From: Erythrobacter ani
GTDB taxonomy: Bacteria > Pseudomonadota > Alphaproteobacteria > Sphingomonadales > Sphingomonadaceae
DNA: 64,000 nucleotides
Assembly (NCBI RefSeq): GCF_019204025.1
Contig: NZ_JAGSPB010000001.1
Location: forward strand, 124,001-188,000
Direction: 5' to 3'
Made by a program: the position numbers and the translations under genes. Numbering within the stretch: position 1 is the first letter of the stretch; the number at the start of each line of letters is the position of its first letter. Positions 24,753 through 33,916 of the stretch are shown one piece after another. A model generated the notes under the pieces. That model had not been told where the DNA came from. It worked only from the letters and a program-made list of their open reading frames with translations, and made no database searches.

Positions 24753-27565
24753 AACAGTTTGCGAATGTCGATGCCGACGAAGCGGCCTACCGGATCGATA
24801 AGAAACGGCTGGTAGTTGATGGGCGTCTCGCCGTTCTCATCGCGCACCTGACGTTGAGCATCGAAGATATTGTCCGCGCGCAGGCTGATCCGCAGGTTCT
24901 TGAGCGCATCGCTTTCCGATCCGAACAACTCGGCCAGATTGGAAAATACGCGCAGGTCGAACGTCGTAAGATCGCTGAAAAAGATGTCGCTGCTGCCCGG
25001 TAAACCAGACCCGCTAAGCCTCGTCTCCCCCGTGTATCGCGCCGAAATCCGCACGCCCAATCGCCTGCCAAAAACGCCCGCTTCGAGACGCGAGTTGTGG
25101 CGCGGAAAGCCGAACTGGCCTGTCCCGTCCCCATCAAGCTGATCGAGCCGTGTGAGCCCCGGAGCGATCAGAATGTCGTTCCGCAATTCGATGGTGTGGT
25201 TGAAGCTAGCGAAATAACGCCAACCAGGCCGGCGCCCCGATGCGAACGGATTTCCGCCTCCAAACGGGCCGCCTCCACCGCGAGCAACATCCTGCTGACC
25301 ACCCGGACGCCCCCCACCGGAGCAGATCCGTTCCCGGAATTGATCGAGCGCTTCCTGTGAGATTGCGCCGTCATCCCCGCGCGAGCGGTCTATGATGCGC
25401 TTGAGGAACTCTGGCGGAAGTCCTGGCAAGATATTCGAGGTATCCTCTCCGTTTTCGACCGCGCTGATCATCCGCGCCAGCTGGTCGCGCCCATCATCGG
25501 CACAAATCCGCATCCGCAGCTCTTGAAAACGCTCCCGTCTCTCCGCGTTTTGCGGGCCATTGGCGCCGGGGCGGCCATCGTTCGCTCGTGCGCTGCGCGA
25601 GGCTCCTGGCCCCCCGCCGCGTGCGGATCTTTCGCCTGCGCTCGGTTCGGGTACGCCGAACGTCCCGCGCGTAAACAGGTTGAATTGCAAACGGTCCGAC
25701 CGGGTTTCGGCAAACGTCACGAATCGCGTGTCGACCGCTGTCAATTGGCCTGCGGCGTCACGCGTGATCCGCCCTGGGAATGCAGCTTCGATCTCAGCAG
25801 TGACCGTGGGAAAATCGGCGGTCACGTCATCCGAACGATTGCGAATATACTCGACCGAGAATCTGGTATTGTCCCAAAACGGCAATTGCCAATTTGCCGC
25901 GAATTTCCAGTCTCGCTGGGTTTCGGAAAGCAAATCGGGATTGCCGCCCGTGACGACCGTCGCAAGCACCGTTTCACCATTCACGAAGTCGAACACTGGC
26001 GTGTTGAAGGTTGTTATCTGCGGATTTCCGAGTTGCGACAGAGACGGGGCAACTACTCTCACGATATAGTTAGCCGACAGGTCGAGCCCATCGGTCAGCT
26101 CCCAGTTGAGCCCGACATTATAGTCGCCGAGCAGACCGAAATCGGAAAGGTCTTCCAGCCCAGCCTGTGCCGTCAAGGTGAAACCGCCCAGCGCGTCGGC
26201 GAAGCCGTTGCGTCGACTGGTAAGCGGGACGACGAAGTTCGTGCCGGTCGAAAGCCGTCGCCGCGTTAGCTGGGTATCGAACGAAGCGCGTGTATCGGCG
26301 CTTTCGATCTGCAACCAGTCACCGCCCGCGTCGAAGGTTGCGATCAATTCACCGGCTGGCAGCGCTGCGATCGGGCCTCGCAGCGTGTTCTGCGCCTCGG
26401 TCGTAATCGTGCGGCGATTGGCAATATCGAACCCGGCATTGGCATTCACAGGAAGCGGGGCATCAATCGCAAGCAATCCTGCGGAAGCTTCGGCTTCGAG
26501 AGCGCTCGTATCAAATGGCTGATCGATCTGCGTTTCTGTCTCGCTGAAAGATCCGTCAAATGTACTGGTCAATCGGAATACACCCACGGATTTGCTGAGC
26601 GAGCCCGAACTAGACACCGTATCGCTCGATATGCGGCGTTCCAGCGAGGTTTCTTCCCCGAACGTCCGAGTGACACTCTCGCCCGCAGCATCTGTCAGAG
26701 TGACAGTGTTCAGTCCGGACAACGCGGTGCTGTCACTCCGCGTATAGTTGAGATTGGCGGAAACCGACGTTCCGCTGTCAATGAAAGCCTTCGCCCAGCT
26801 CACATTGGCTTCAAGAGATCGGCTGTCGGCAATGAGACTGCGGAACTCCGCCTGATCGGGATCGCCGGCAACCTCTGAAACCGAGCCCGGTGTCTGGATA
26901 ATATCGCGTTCCGATTCGGTCAGCAGGCTAGTATCGTTCGCCTCGAAATTCAGATTGAGCCGCCCCCCATCGGCGATCTTCAGAAAACCCAGTTCCTGTT
27001 CGTTGACGAAGTATCCGCCTCGCGATGGTCCCTCGAATTCCAGCTCAATTTCGCGGCTTGCGAAGTTGTCCTTTAATATCAGGTTGATAACCCGGCGATC
27101 GGGTGGGAAGCCGAAGCGTTGGGCGACTTCTTCAGGGAACACTTCAACTCTGGCCAATGCCTCGGGAGGGTACTGAAAGAATTCTCGAAAACTCCCGACC
27201 CTGATCCCGTTGATCAGCGTGATTGGTCGCCCACCGCCGCGACCTCGCGCCGATCCTGTGCGAGCTGTGATTTGCTCGATCAGGTCCGCGATCGAGGCCA
27301 CGCCTTCGGCAGCGATATCTTGCTCATTCAGCTCCAGCAGCGGAGGTTGTTCGACGACCAATTGTCCGCGCAGGCGCTCCGCCTGAACAACGATTTCATC
27401 CTCCAGCGGTGCGGCCACTTGGTCAGGTGCAGGTGGGTCCGATTGACCTGACGGCTCTGCCTGCAACGATGATGTGGTGACCGGCATCCCGGTCATGCCG
27501 ATAACCAAGGCCGACAGACATGCACCTGTACGCACAAAGGCAGGAAAAGAGACTGAGGGGTGCAT
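24749..27565 (-). CDS. TonB-dependent receptor with a large Gly/Arg-rich insert
   Basis: About 938 residues. A Sec signal-like N terminus is followed by a plug domain near 65-165 (D-E-I-V-V-Q-A-E then S-I-A-D-L-I-E-Q, V-F-P-E-E-V-A-Q-R-F-G) and a beta barrel ending in ...D-I-R-K-L-F with a terminal Phe, the outer-membrane targeting signal. Between roughly residues 640 and 785 is an insert rich in Gly, Arg and Pro with a helical part and two R-I-C cysteines. The start at 27565 (M-H-P-S) gives the signal peptide; the frame opens at 27664. The ligand is unknown and no transporter or sigma/anti-sigma pair is adjacent. Confidence 0.88.
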   Translation of the reverse strand: MHPSVSFPAFVRTGACLSALVIGMTGMPVTTSSLQAEPSGQSDPPAPDQVAAPLEDEIVVQAERLRGQLVVEQPPLLELNEQDIAAEGVASIADLIEQITARTGSARGRGGGRPITLINGIRVGSFREFFQYPPEALARVEVFPEEVAQRFGFPPDRRVINLILKDNFASREIELEFEGPSRGGYFVNEQELGFLKIADGGRLNLNFEANDTSLLTESERDIIQTPGSVSEVAGDPDQAEFRSLIADSRSLEANVSWAKAFIDSGTSVSANLNYTRSDSTALSGLNTVTLTDAAGESVTRTFGEETSLERRISSDTVSSSGSLSKSVGVFRLTSTFDGSFSETETQIDQPFDTSALEAEASAGLLAIDAPLPVNANAGFDIANRRTITTEAQNTLRGPIAALPAGELIATFDAGGDWLQIESADTRASFDTQLTRRRLSTGTNFVVPLTSRRNGFADALGGFTLTAQAGLEDLSDFGLLGDYNVGLNWELTDGLDLSANYIVRVVAPSLSQLGNPQITTFNTPVFDFVNGETVLATVVTGGNPDLLSETQRDWKFAANWQLPFWDNTRFSVEYIRNRSDDVTADFPTVTAEIEAAFPGRITRDAAGQLTAVDTRFVTFAETRSDRLQFNLFTRGTFGVPEPSAGERSARGGGPGASRSARANDGRPGANGPQNAERRERFQELRMRICADDGRDQLARMISAVENGEDTSNILPGLPPEFLKRIIDRSRGDDGAISQEALDQFRERICSGGGRPGGQQDVARGGGGPFGGGNPFASGRRPGWRYFASFNHTIELRNDILIAPGLTRLDQLDGDGTGQFGFPRHNSRLEAGVFGRRLGVRISARYTGETRLSGSGLPGSSDIFFSDLTTFDLRVFSNLAELFGSESDALKNLRISLRADNIFDAQRQVRDENGETPINYQPFLIDPVGRFVGIDIRKLF

Positions 27566-27805
27566 GGCTGCCTTTTCTTGAGCAAAGTCTGAGGGCCGAC
27601 AAGCGTCTGAATTGTATCGGTTTGCACCATTTGTTACGCGAGCAGAGATGAACGGGATGCACACCGTGCCTTAGCGAGCCGGTCACGGCGTATACGCACT
27701 AGGCTTCCATTTTGTTCTCGGCATCGCTAAATGGCCGCCGAGAGCCGACGAGCGGCTGCAAATTTACCTGCGCATTTTCGCGCCTTAGATGACCGAAGGA
27801 ACTAC

Positions 27806-28063
27806 ATGGCCAAAGAAGAACTCCTCGAAATGCGCGGGCGCGTTGTCGAATTGCTGCCCAATGCGATGTTCCGGGTCGAGCTTGAAAACGGTCACGAGGT
27901 TCTGGGCCACACGGCGGGCAAGATGCGTAAGAACCGCATTCGCGTGTTGGTCGGCGACGAAGTGCTGTGCGAGCTAACCCCTTACGACCTGACCAAGGCG
28001 CGTATCACCTATCGTTTCATGCCCGGTCGCGGCGGCCCGGGTCAGGGCCCAGGCCCAGCGTAA
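27806..28063 (+). CDS. infA: Translation initiation factor IF-1 with C-terminal extension
   Basis: Binds the ribosomal A site during initiation. The S1-like OB fold is clear from [11 protein letters not shown] through [14 protein letters not shown]. Usual length is 72 residues; this protein has 85, with a tail of [13 protein letters not shown]. The ATG at 27806 follows GAAGGAAC; an upstream open frame to 27731 has no IF-1 sequence. maf follows within 15 bases. Confidence 0.96.
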   Translation: MAKEELLEMRGRVVELLPNAMFRVELENGHEVLGHTAGKMRKNRIRVLVGDEVLCELTPYDLTKARITYRFMPGRGGPGQGPGPA

Positions 28064-28078
28064 TTGCGCGGGCAGCCC

Positions 28079-28651
28079 GTGAGCGCCCTTCACCTGACAC
28101 TCGCCTCCGCCAGTCCGCGCCGGCTTGAGTTGCTAGCGCGGCTCGGGATCGTACCGGACGAGATTTGCCCTGCCGACATCGACGAAACCCCCATAACGGG
28201 CGAACGTCCGCGCGACTATGCCCTGCGCATGGGTGAGGAAAAAGCGGCAGCGACGAGCGCCCCGCAATTCGTATTGGCTGGTGATACGGTCGTGGCAGCA
28301 GGTCGCCGTATCCTGCCGAAGACGGAGGGCGAAGGCGAAGCACGGCGGTGCCTCGAATTGCTTTCCGGACGCCGACATACGGTCCTTTCCAGCGTTGTCC
28401 TGCGCGCGCCCGATGGGAGGTGCAGGTCGCGCCTGAGCGAGAACATCGTGCGGTTCAAATCGCTCTCCCACGCCGAGATCGACTCCTATCTTGTGGGCGA
28501 AGAGTGGCGCGGAAAAGCGGGTGGGTACGCGATTCAGGGCGCAGCGGAAGGCCTCATCCAATGGATCAGGGGTAGTCATTCCAGTATAATGGGCCTGCCT
28601 CTTTACGAAACCCGCACGCTGCTCAAATCGGCAGGGTTTCCGATTGGCTGA
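28079..28651 (+). CDS. maf: Maf family nucleotide pyrophosphatase
   Basis: About 190 residues of the Maf fold, house-cleaning enzymes that hydrolyse dTTP/UTP or modified nucleotides. The N-terminal A-S-A-S-P-R-R-L-E-L-L is the family signature, with D-E-T-P, A-G-D-T-V-V (catalytic Asp) and S-G-R-R-H-T-V further on. A GTG at 28079 starts M-S-A-L-H-L; a TTG at 28064 directly after the infA stop is also possible. Its end overlaps the start of the RNase E/G gene by 8 bases. The subfamily is not certain. Confidence 0.92.
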   Translation: MSALHLTLASASPRRLELLARLGIVPDEICPADIDETPITGERPRDYALRMGEEKAAATSAPQFVLAGDTVVAAGRRILPKTEGEGEARRCLELLSGRRHTVLSSVVLRAPDGRCRSRLSENIVRFKSLSHAEIDSYLVGEEWRGKAGGYAIQGAAEGLIQWIRGSHSSIMGLPLYETRTLLKSAGFPIG

Positions 28652-29633
28652 GTGGTTGATCGAACGCGGCATCGGCGAAACCCGCGCTTTGCTTGTAGAC
28701 GCCGACAAGGTTCTCGCGGCGAAACTTCATTGGCCGGGGGAGTTGCGCGCGGGGAGCGTGCTCAATGCCGCGCTCACCTCGAAACCGGCGGGCGGGCGGC
28801 GCGGCACAGCGCGTCTTGACGACGGACGCGACGTGCTGGTCGACCACCTTCCGCCCGAAGCAACCGAAGGCGTGAAGATCGTCGTGCGCATAGCGCGCGC
28901 GCCCATCGCCGAACGCGGAAGATTAAAGCTGGCTCAGGCTAGGTGCGTCGGTCTGGCTGACAAAACCGAGAGCAAACTATGGGCGTCAGACGTACTTGGT
29001 ACGCATGACGCCTTCGCGCTCGGTACCGAAGTCCGTTATCTGCCCACCGGGCTGTGGGAGGATGTTTGGTCGGCGGCTGCCTCTGGCACACTCGACTTTG
29101 CCGGTGGCGAAATCCTGATCAGTACGACGCCTGCGATGACGCTGATCGATATCGACGGCGACGGAGAGCCAAAGGACCTTTCGCTGGCGGCTATCCCTGC
29201 AATAGTGCGCGCTCTTGGCTGGTTCGATCTTGGCGGCAGCATCGGGATCGATTTCCCAACCATCGCAGAGAAAACTGGGCGTAAGGCTGTCGATCGAGCC
29301 CTCGGGGAGGCTTGGACCGATTGGTCGCATGAGCGCACCGCAATGAACGGTTTCGGATTTGTCCAGCTTGTCGCACGGCTTGAAGGGCCATCGCTGCTCC
29401 ATCGCTTCGCCACCTCACGGACCGGCATGTGCGCCCGGATGGCTTTGCGCCGAGCGGAACTCGCTGAAGGCATCGGCCCATCGCTCCTGCTGACGGTCCG
29501 CCCCGCACTCAAGGCTAAGCTCAAGGGTGAATGGCTGGACGAGCTTGCAAGGCGCACAGGCAAACAGGTGCGGATCGAAACGGATCCCGGACTTGCGCTC
29601 GAAGCAGCCCAAGCCCAAATTGTCGCATCATGA
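28644..29633 (+). CDS. Short ribonuclease E/G family protein
   Basis: About 329 residues from a TTG start that overlaps maf by 8 bases. It resembles the catalytic part of RNase E/G: an S1-like beta region, then the DNase I-like segment with T-L-I-D-I-D-G and G-S-I-G-I-D-F, which line up with the two metal-binding Asp positions of RNase E. There is no C-P-x-C zinc-link pair, and the protein is far shorter than RNase G (about 489). Such short forms sit between maf and yacG in many alphaproteobacteria. The oligomeric state may differ from the zinc-linked tetramer. Confidence 0.85.
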   Translation: MAEWLIERGIGETRALLVDADKVLAAKLHWPGELRAGSVLNAALTSKPAGGRRGTARLDDGRDVLVDHLPPEATEGVKIVVRIARAPIAERGRLKLAQARCVGLADKTESKLWASDVLGTHDAFALGTEVRYLPTGLWEDVWSAAASGTLDFAGGEILISTTPAMTLIDIDGDGEPKDLSLAAIPAIVRALGWFDLGGSIGIDFPTIAEKTGRKAVDRALGEAWTDWSHERTAMNGFGFVQLVARLEGPSLLHRFATSRTGMCARMALRRAELAEGIGPSLLLTVRPALKAKLKGEWLDELARRTGKQVRIETDPGLALEAAQAQIVAS

Positions 29634-29818
29634 ATACGAAGCGCTCGAAACCCTGTCCGATCTGTAAGAAGCCACGCTCCGAACAGCATGCTCCGTTCTG
29701 TTCGATCCAGTGCAAGGATCGCGATCTCGCGCAGTGGTTCGGCGATGGGTATGCCGTGCCCAGTCGCCCCGCGAGCCCCGAAGAAATCGCGACCGCCGAT
29801 TGGGACACGCAGGAATAG
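29630..29818 (+). CDS. yacG: DNA gyrase inhibitor YacG
   Basis: A 62-residue zinc-finger protein that in E. coli binds GyrB and blocks DNA binding. The four cysteines are C9, C12, C24 and C28 (C-P-I-C ... F-C-S-I-Q-C-K-D-R-D-L). L-A-Q-W-F-G-D-G-Y follows as usual. It is coupled to the RNase gene by ATGA. The frame is open upstream from 29531 but without family sequence. Confidence 0.93.
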   Translation: MNTKRSKPCPICKKPRSEQHAPFCSIQCKDRDLAQWFGDGYAVPSRPASPEEIATADWDTQE

Positions 29819-29849
29819 GCTGGGATGTCCACAAATCCCCATTTCCCTC

Positions 29850-29878
29850 TTGCCAAGCGGGCGCAGCTTCGCCATAGG
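29850..29878 (+). promoter_or_regulatory. Possible promoter of tRNA-Phe
   Basis: TTGCCA at 29850-29855 and CATAGG at 29873-29878 are separated by 17 bases, about 60 bases before the mature tRNA. The -10 match is weak; this is a suggestion only. Confidence 0.3.
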
Positions 29879-29937
29879 CCCGCTCTCATTTGCTCGCCGG
29901 TTTGGGCCTTTCATGCCAGACCGTCGCCGCAGCGAGT

Positions 29938-30012
29938 GCCCGGGTAGCTCAGGGGTAGAGCAGCGGATTGAAAATCCGCGTGTCGGTGGTTCAAATCCGC
30001 CCCCGGGCACCA
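29938..30012 (+). tRNA. tRNA-Phe (GAA)
   Basis: A complete 75-base cloverleaf. The acceptor arm GCCCGGG pairs with CCCGGGC, followed by A and an encoded CCA. The anticodon stem GCGGA/TCCGC encloses TTGAAAA, anticodon GAA. The T arm GGTGG-TTCAAAT-CCGCC is intact. It lies between yacG and purC. Confidence 0.97.
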
Positions 30013-30051
30013 CTTTCTGCGGTTTATAAGCCGAGCTTGGAGGCTGCTCAC

Positions 30052-30855
30052 ATGTCCCGTCGTCGTCAGATTTACGAAGGCAAAGCCAAGATCCTTTATG
30101 AGGGTCCGGAGCCGGGCACCATCATCCAGTATTTCAAGGATGATGCGACAGCCTTCAATGCCGAAAAGACCGGGACCATCAATGGCAAGGGTGTGATCAA
30201 CAATCGCATCAGCGAGCATGTGTTTAGCCGCCTTTCGCACATCGGTATCCCGACCCACTTCATTCGCCGCCTGAACATGCGTGAGCAGCTCGTGCGTCAG
30301 GTCGAAATCATTCCCATCGAAGTGGTGGTGCGCAATGTCGCGGCAGGCTCGATCTGCAAGCGGCTCGGTCTCGAAGAAGGAGAACCGCTCCCGCACACCC
30401 TGATCGAATATTATTTCAAAGACGATGCACTTGGCGATCCGCTGATCTCTGAAGAGCACATCGCGTGCTTCAATTGGGCCAGTCACGAAGAGATGCACGA
30501 CATCTCCTCCATGGCGATCCGCATAAACGATTTCATGTGCGGCATGTTCGCCGGCATCGATATCCGCCTAGTCGATTTCAAGCTGGAATTCGGCAGGCTT
30601 TACGATGGCGATTACAGCCGCGTAATCCTCGCCGATGAAATCAGTCCTGATGGTTGCCGTCTGTGGGACATGAAATCGGGCGAGAAATTGGACAAGGACC
30701 GCTTTCGTCGGGACCTCGGCGGCGAGGAAGAAGCCTATCGCGAAGTCGCGCGGCGGCTCGGCTTGTTGCAAGACGAAGATAATGGGCCTGGCGAAGTGCT
30801 CGACCTGTCGAGCCACCGTTCACGGCTTCGCGGAACGCCCCCGACCAAGAAATAG
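30052..30855 (+). CDS. purC: SAICAR synthase
   Basis: Phosphoribosylaminoimidazole-succinocarboxamide synthase of purine synthesis (CAIR + Asp + ATP). 267 residues: [10 protein letters not shown] at the start, then [17 protein letters not shown] and [14 protein letters not shown]. The usual length is about 237-250; here about 20-30 extra residues follow the family end (L-D-L-S-S-H-R-S...). The ATG at 30052 is the family start. purS and purQ, often close to purC in relatives, lie 5.6 kb downstream. Confidence 0.96.
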   Translation: MSRRRQIYEGKAKILYEGPEPGTIIQYFKDDATAFNAEKTGTINGKGVINNRISEHVFSRLSHIGIPTHFIRRLNMREQLVRQVEIIPIEVVVRNVAAGSICKRLGLEEGEPLPHTLIEYYFKDDALGDPLISEEHIACFNWASHEEMHDISSMAIRINDFMCGMFAGIDIRLVDFKLEFGRLYDGDYSRVILADEISPDGCRLWDMKSGEKLDKDRFRRDLGGEEEAYREVARRLGLLQDEDNGPGEVLDLSSHRSRLRGTPPTKK

Positions 30856-30920
30856 ACTGACAGCGCCAGTTCATTCGCTAAGCTGCAAAGCCGGGGGATG
30901 AAGAGGTACTGCCAAGAAAT

Positions 30921-33824
30921 ATGAAACTGTCTGCACGTGTTATTGCGGCGGGGCTGACGCTTGCCCTTCCCAGCCTCGCACTGACCTCTGGCCTCGGCGC
31001 ACAAGAAGCCCCTAATCCCTCGAAGGAAACGTCAGACCAGGAATCGGTCCAAAGCGAACCCGCCTGGTTTTTCGAAAGCAGCGACGTCGAGGTCGATCCG
31101 GGGTACGTGTTCGGCAAACTCGATAACGGGCTGCGATATATAGTCCGGCAGAACTCGACGCCTGAGGGTACAGCGCTGGTCCGAATGCGGATCAATTCCG
31201 GATCGCTCGACGAAACGGAATCCGAACGCGGCCTGTCGCATTTTCTGGAGCATATGGCGTTCAACGGGTCCACCGGCATACCCGAAGGCGAAATGATAAA
31301 ACTGCTTGAGCGTGAGGGACTGGCATTCGGTGCAGACACCAATGCCACTACGGGTTTCGATGCGATCACATACCTGCTCAATCTGCCCCGCAATGATGCC
31401 GACCTCCTCGATACGGCGCTGATGTTGATGCGTGAAACTGCGAGCGAGCTCACCATCGCTCAGGACGCGGTCGAACGTGAGCGCGGCGTCGTGCTGTCAG
31501 AACGCCGGGATCGCGCGGGATTTCGCCAACGGGCGCAGGAAGACAGCTTAGAATTTCTTGCGCCGGACGCGCGCTTTTCCAAACGGCTGCCGATTGGTAC
31601 GATTGAAAGCCTCGAGACGGCGTCCGCCAAGCAACTGCGCGGACTTTATGAGCGCACTTACACACCTGCCAATACGGTGCTTGTCATCGTTGGCGATTTT
31701 CCGGCCGAGCCGATGGAACAGAAAATCCGGGCCCGGTTCGCAGATTGGCAGGCGGCCCCTGCACCAGTCGAGCCGGAGACCGGCCCGATCGACATTACCC
31801 GTAGCGGCCTGACCGATATCTATGTCGATCCTGCACTGTCCGAGAGCGTCGCCTTCACCCGATTGGCGCCGTGGCAGGATCGGCCCGACAGGGTCGCCGA
31901 GCGGAAGGCGACGATCGTTCGATCACTCGGATACCGTATCGTCAATCGTCGCCTCTCTCGGCTCGCGCGCGGGGAAGATGCACCGTTTCGTGCAGCACGT
32001 TTCGGCAGCAGCGATGTGTTCGAGGATGCTCGCGCAACCACGCTGACGATATCGAGCGCGGACGGAGAATGGCGAAAAGGTGTACTTGCGGCAGTGCGCG
32101 AGGTTCATCAAGCGATGACCTTTGGTTTTACGCAAGCCGAGATAGACGAACAGTTGGCCAGCATTCGAACGGCTCTGGAAAATGCAGTCGAGGGCGAGGC
32201 GACCCGGACCAACCAAGCCTATGCCGGTGCTGCGCTGTCTCTTGTTTCCGATGACAGAATACCGACCACACCGAGCTATCGACTTTCCTTGCTTGAGGAC
32301 GTGCAGGGCCAGCTCACACCAGAAAACGTGCTTGCCTCGCTGAGAAGCGATGCAGCGCCTCTCCTCGAGCCCCTTATCCGGTTCCAAGGGCGAGAAGCGC
32401 CAGACGGCGGCGCGGACGCGCTCAGGTCAGCTTTTCTGAAAGCAATGGAACTGCCAATTTCCGCGCCCGAGGACATCGGCTCCCTCGAGTTCGCATACAC
32501 CGACTTCGGCGAGCCCGGCTTGGTCGTCTCAGACACGACCGAACCTCGTCTCGGCTTTCGCTATGTCACCTTTGCGAATGGCGTTCGCCTGACTCTCAAA
32601 AAAACCGACATCCGCGAAGATCGCATCCGCTTTCGCATGTCCGTCGACGGCGGCGACTTGATGAACACGGCCGAGGATCCGCTGAAAACTGCGATGATCT
32701 CAGCCCTCGCAGGTGGCGGTCTGGGACAGCACAGCCAGGATGAATTGCGCACCGTTCTGGCAGGACGCACGGTCGGCTTCGGCCTTGGAAGCAATGCAGA
32801 AAGCTTCGTGATGGGATCCAACACGACGCCGCGTGATCTCGAACTGCAATTGCAGGTAGCGGCGGCAACGCTGGTGGACCCAGGCTATCGGCGCGAAGGT
32901 ATGGAGCGATATCGCCGGGGAATAGAAAGCTATTTCGCCACTCTCGATGCGACACCTTCCAGCGCACTAAGCACCCGCATCGGCAGCATCCTTTCAGATG
33001 GCGACCCTCGGTTTTCTCTGCAGCCGGAGGCCGATTTCCTCGCGCTCGACTACGCCAAGCTGAACGCAGCGATAGAGGATCGTCTTCGCAGCGGAGCGAT
33101 TGAGATCGCTCTGGTAGGAGACCTTGACGAGGATGCAGCCATTTCTGCAGTCGCGGCCACCCTTGGCGCACTGCCGCCGCGCGAGGCAGAGTTCCAGCCC
33201 CGCGACGAAGCACGCACGCGAAGGTTCACCGATGACCGGTCCCCGCGCACCATAACCCACTCCGGCGAAAGCGATCAGGCAATCTTGCGGCTCTATTGGC
33301 CGACAACCGACGACGATGATTTTGAAGAGACGTTGCGCATTTGGTTATTATCGCAAGCGGTACGGCTGGAAATGCTCGACCGGCTGCGGGAAGAACTGGG
33401 TCAGGCCTATTCTCCCTATGCAACGACGAGGAGCAGCCGCATTTACGAAGATTACGGCACCTTCTCTCTCGGCGCTTCAATCGACGTGGGGCAGATTGCC
33501 GCGACACGCGAAGCCATTACCGAGATGCTGACCGATATCCGTGATGGCGATGCCATCGACAGCGATCTGATCGAGCGCGCTCGAAAGCCGCTGCTGGAAA
33601 CCTATGACAATGCGCTCAAGAGTTTGGGTGGATGGATGGGCCTTGCCGACAACGCACAGAGCCAGCCGGATAGGTTGGAGCGATTTTTCCGCGGTCCCGA
33701 CCTGCTGATGGGAATTACTCCAGCGGATTTGAAGGCCGTGGCCAATCGATATCTCGATCCGGAAAGCGCGCTTGAAATTCAGGTCGTACCGGGAAACGAC
33801 GCGCGGGATATCGCGAATAGTTGA
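30921..33824 (+). CDS. M16 family zinc metallopeptidase (insulinase/PqqL-like)
   Basis: A 967-residue protein with a Sec signal peptide (cleavage likely after L-G-A-Q, near residue 28), so periplasmic. The inverted zinc motif H-F-L-E-H is at 107-111, with the distant Glu in the V-E-R-E-R-G-V-V-L-S-E segment. A second M16 unit follows from about residue 530 (F-R-Y-V-T-F-A-N-G-V-R-L) without HxxEH, the usual inactive clamshell half. It lies 65 bases after purC. PqqL-like proteases can degrade peptides imported by TonB-dependent receptors; the convergent receptor next door is suggestive but unproven. Confidence 0.92.
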   Translation: MKLSARVIAAGLTLALPSLALTSGLGAQEAPNPSKETSDQESVQSEPAWFFESSDVEVDPGYVFGKLDNGLRYIVRQNSTPEGTALVRMRINSGSLDETESERGLSHFLEHMAFNGSTGIPEGEMIKLLEREGLAFGADTNATTGFDAITYLLNLPRNDADLLDTALMLMRETASELTIAQDAVERERGVVLSERRDRAGFRQRAQEDSLEFLAPDARFSKRLPIGTIESLETASAKQLRGLYERTYTPANTVLVIVGDFPAEPMEQKIRARFADWQAAPAPVEPETGPIDITRSGLTDIYVDPALSESVAFTRLAPWQDRPDRVAERKATIVRSLGYRIVNRRLSRLARGEDAPFRAARFGSSDVFEDARATTLTISSADGEWRKGVLAAVREVHQAMTFGFTQAEIDEQLASIRTALENAVEGEATRTNQAYAGAALSLVSDDRIPTTPSYRLSLLEDVQGQLTPENVLASLRSDAAPLLEPLIRFQGREAPDGGADALRSAFLKAMELPISAPEDIGSLEFAYTDFGEPGLVVSDTTEPRLGFRYVTFANGVRLTLKKTDIREDRIRFRMSVDGGDLMNTAEDPLKTAMISALAGGGLGQHSQDELRTVLAGRTVGFGLGSNAESFVMGSNTTPRDLELQLQVAAATLVDPGYRREGMERYRRGIESYFATLDATPSSALSTRIGSILSDGDPRFSLQPEADFLALDYAKLNAAIEDRLRSGAIEIALVGDLDEDAAISAVAATLGALPPREAEFQPRDEARTRRFTDDRSPRTITHSGESDQAILRLYWPTTDDDDFEETLRIWLLSQAVRLEMLDRLREELGQAYSPYATTRSSRIYEDYGTFSLGASIDVGQIAATREAITEMLTDIRDGDAIDSDLIERARKPLLETYDNALKSLGGWMGLADNAQSQPDRLERFFRGPDLLMGITPADLKAVANRYLDPESALEIQVVPGNDARDIANS

Positions 33825-33826
33825 GC

Positions 33827-33863
33827 AAAAAAGGGGGCCGCCAGTTCGCCTACTGACGGCCCC
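33827..33863 (-). terminator. Rho-independent terminator of the 33.9-36.1 kb receptor gene
   Basis: A 12-bp stem with one mismatch (arms 33834-33845 and 33852-33863). On the minus strand the stem is followed by a run of six or more T (A at 33827-33832 on the plus strand). It serves the receptor gene; the M16 gene ends just inside the T side and has no T-run of its own. Confidence 0.78.
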
Positions 33864-33916
33864 GCAAGATTTAGCCCGGTTATTGTCTTAGCGCAGCCGG
33901 GACCCGCAGCTCTCGA

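Noticed and set aside
29036-30013. A 325-residue minus-strand frame over the RNase, yacG and tRNA-Phe
   Set aside because: It would read through a well-formed tRNA and two recognised genes.
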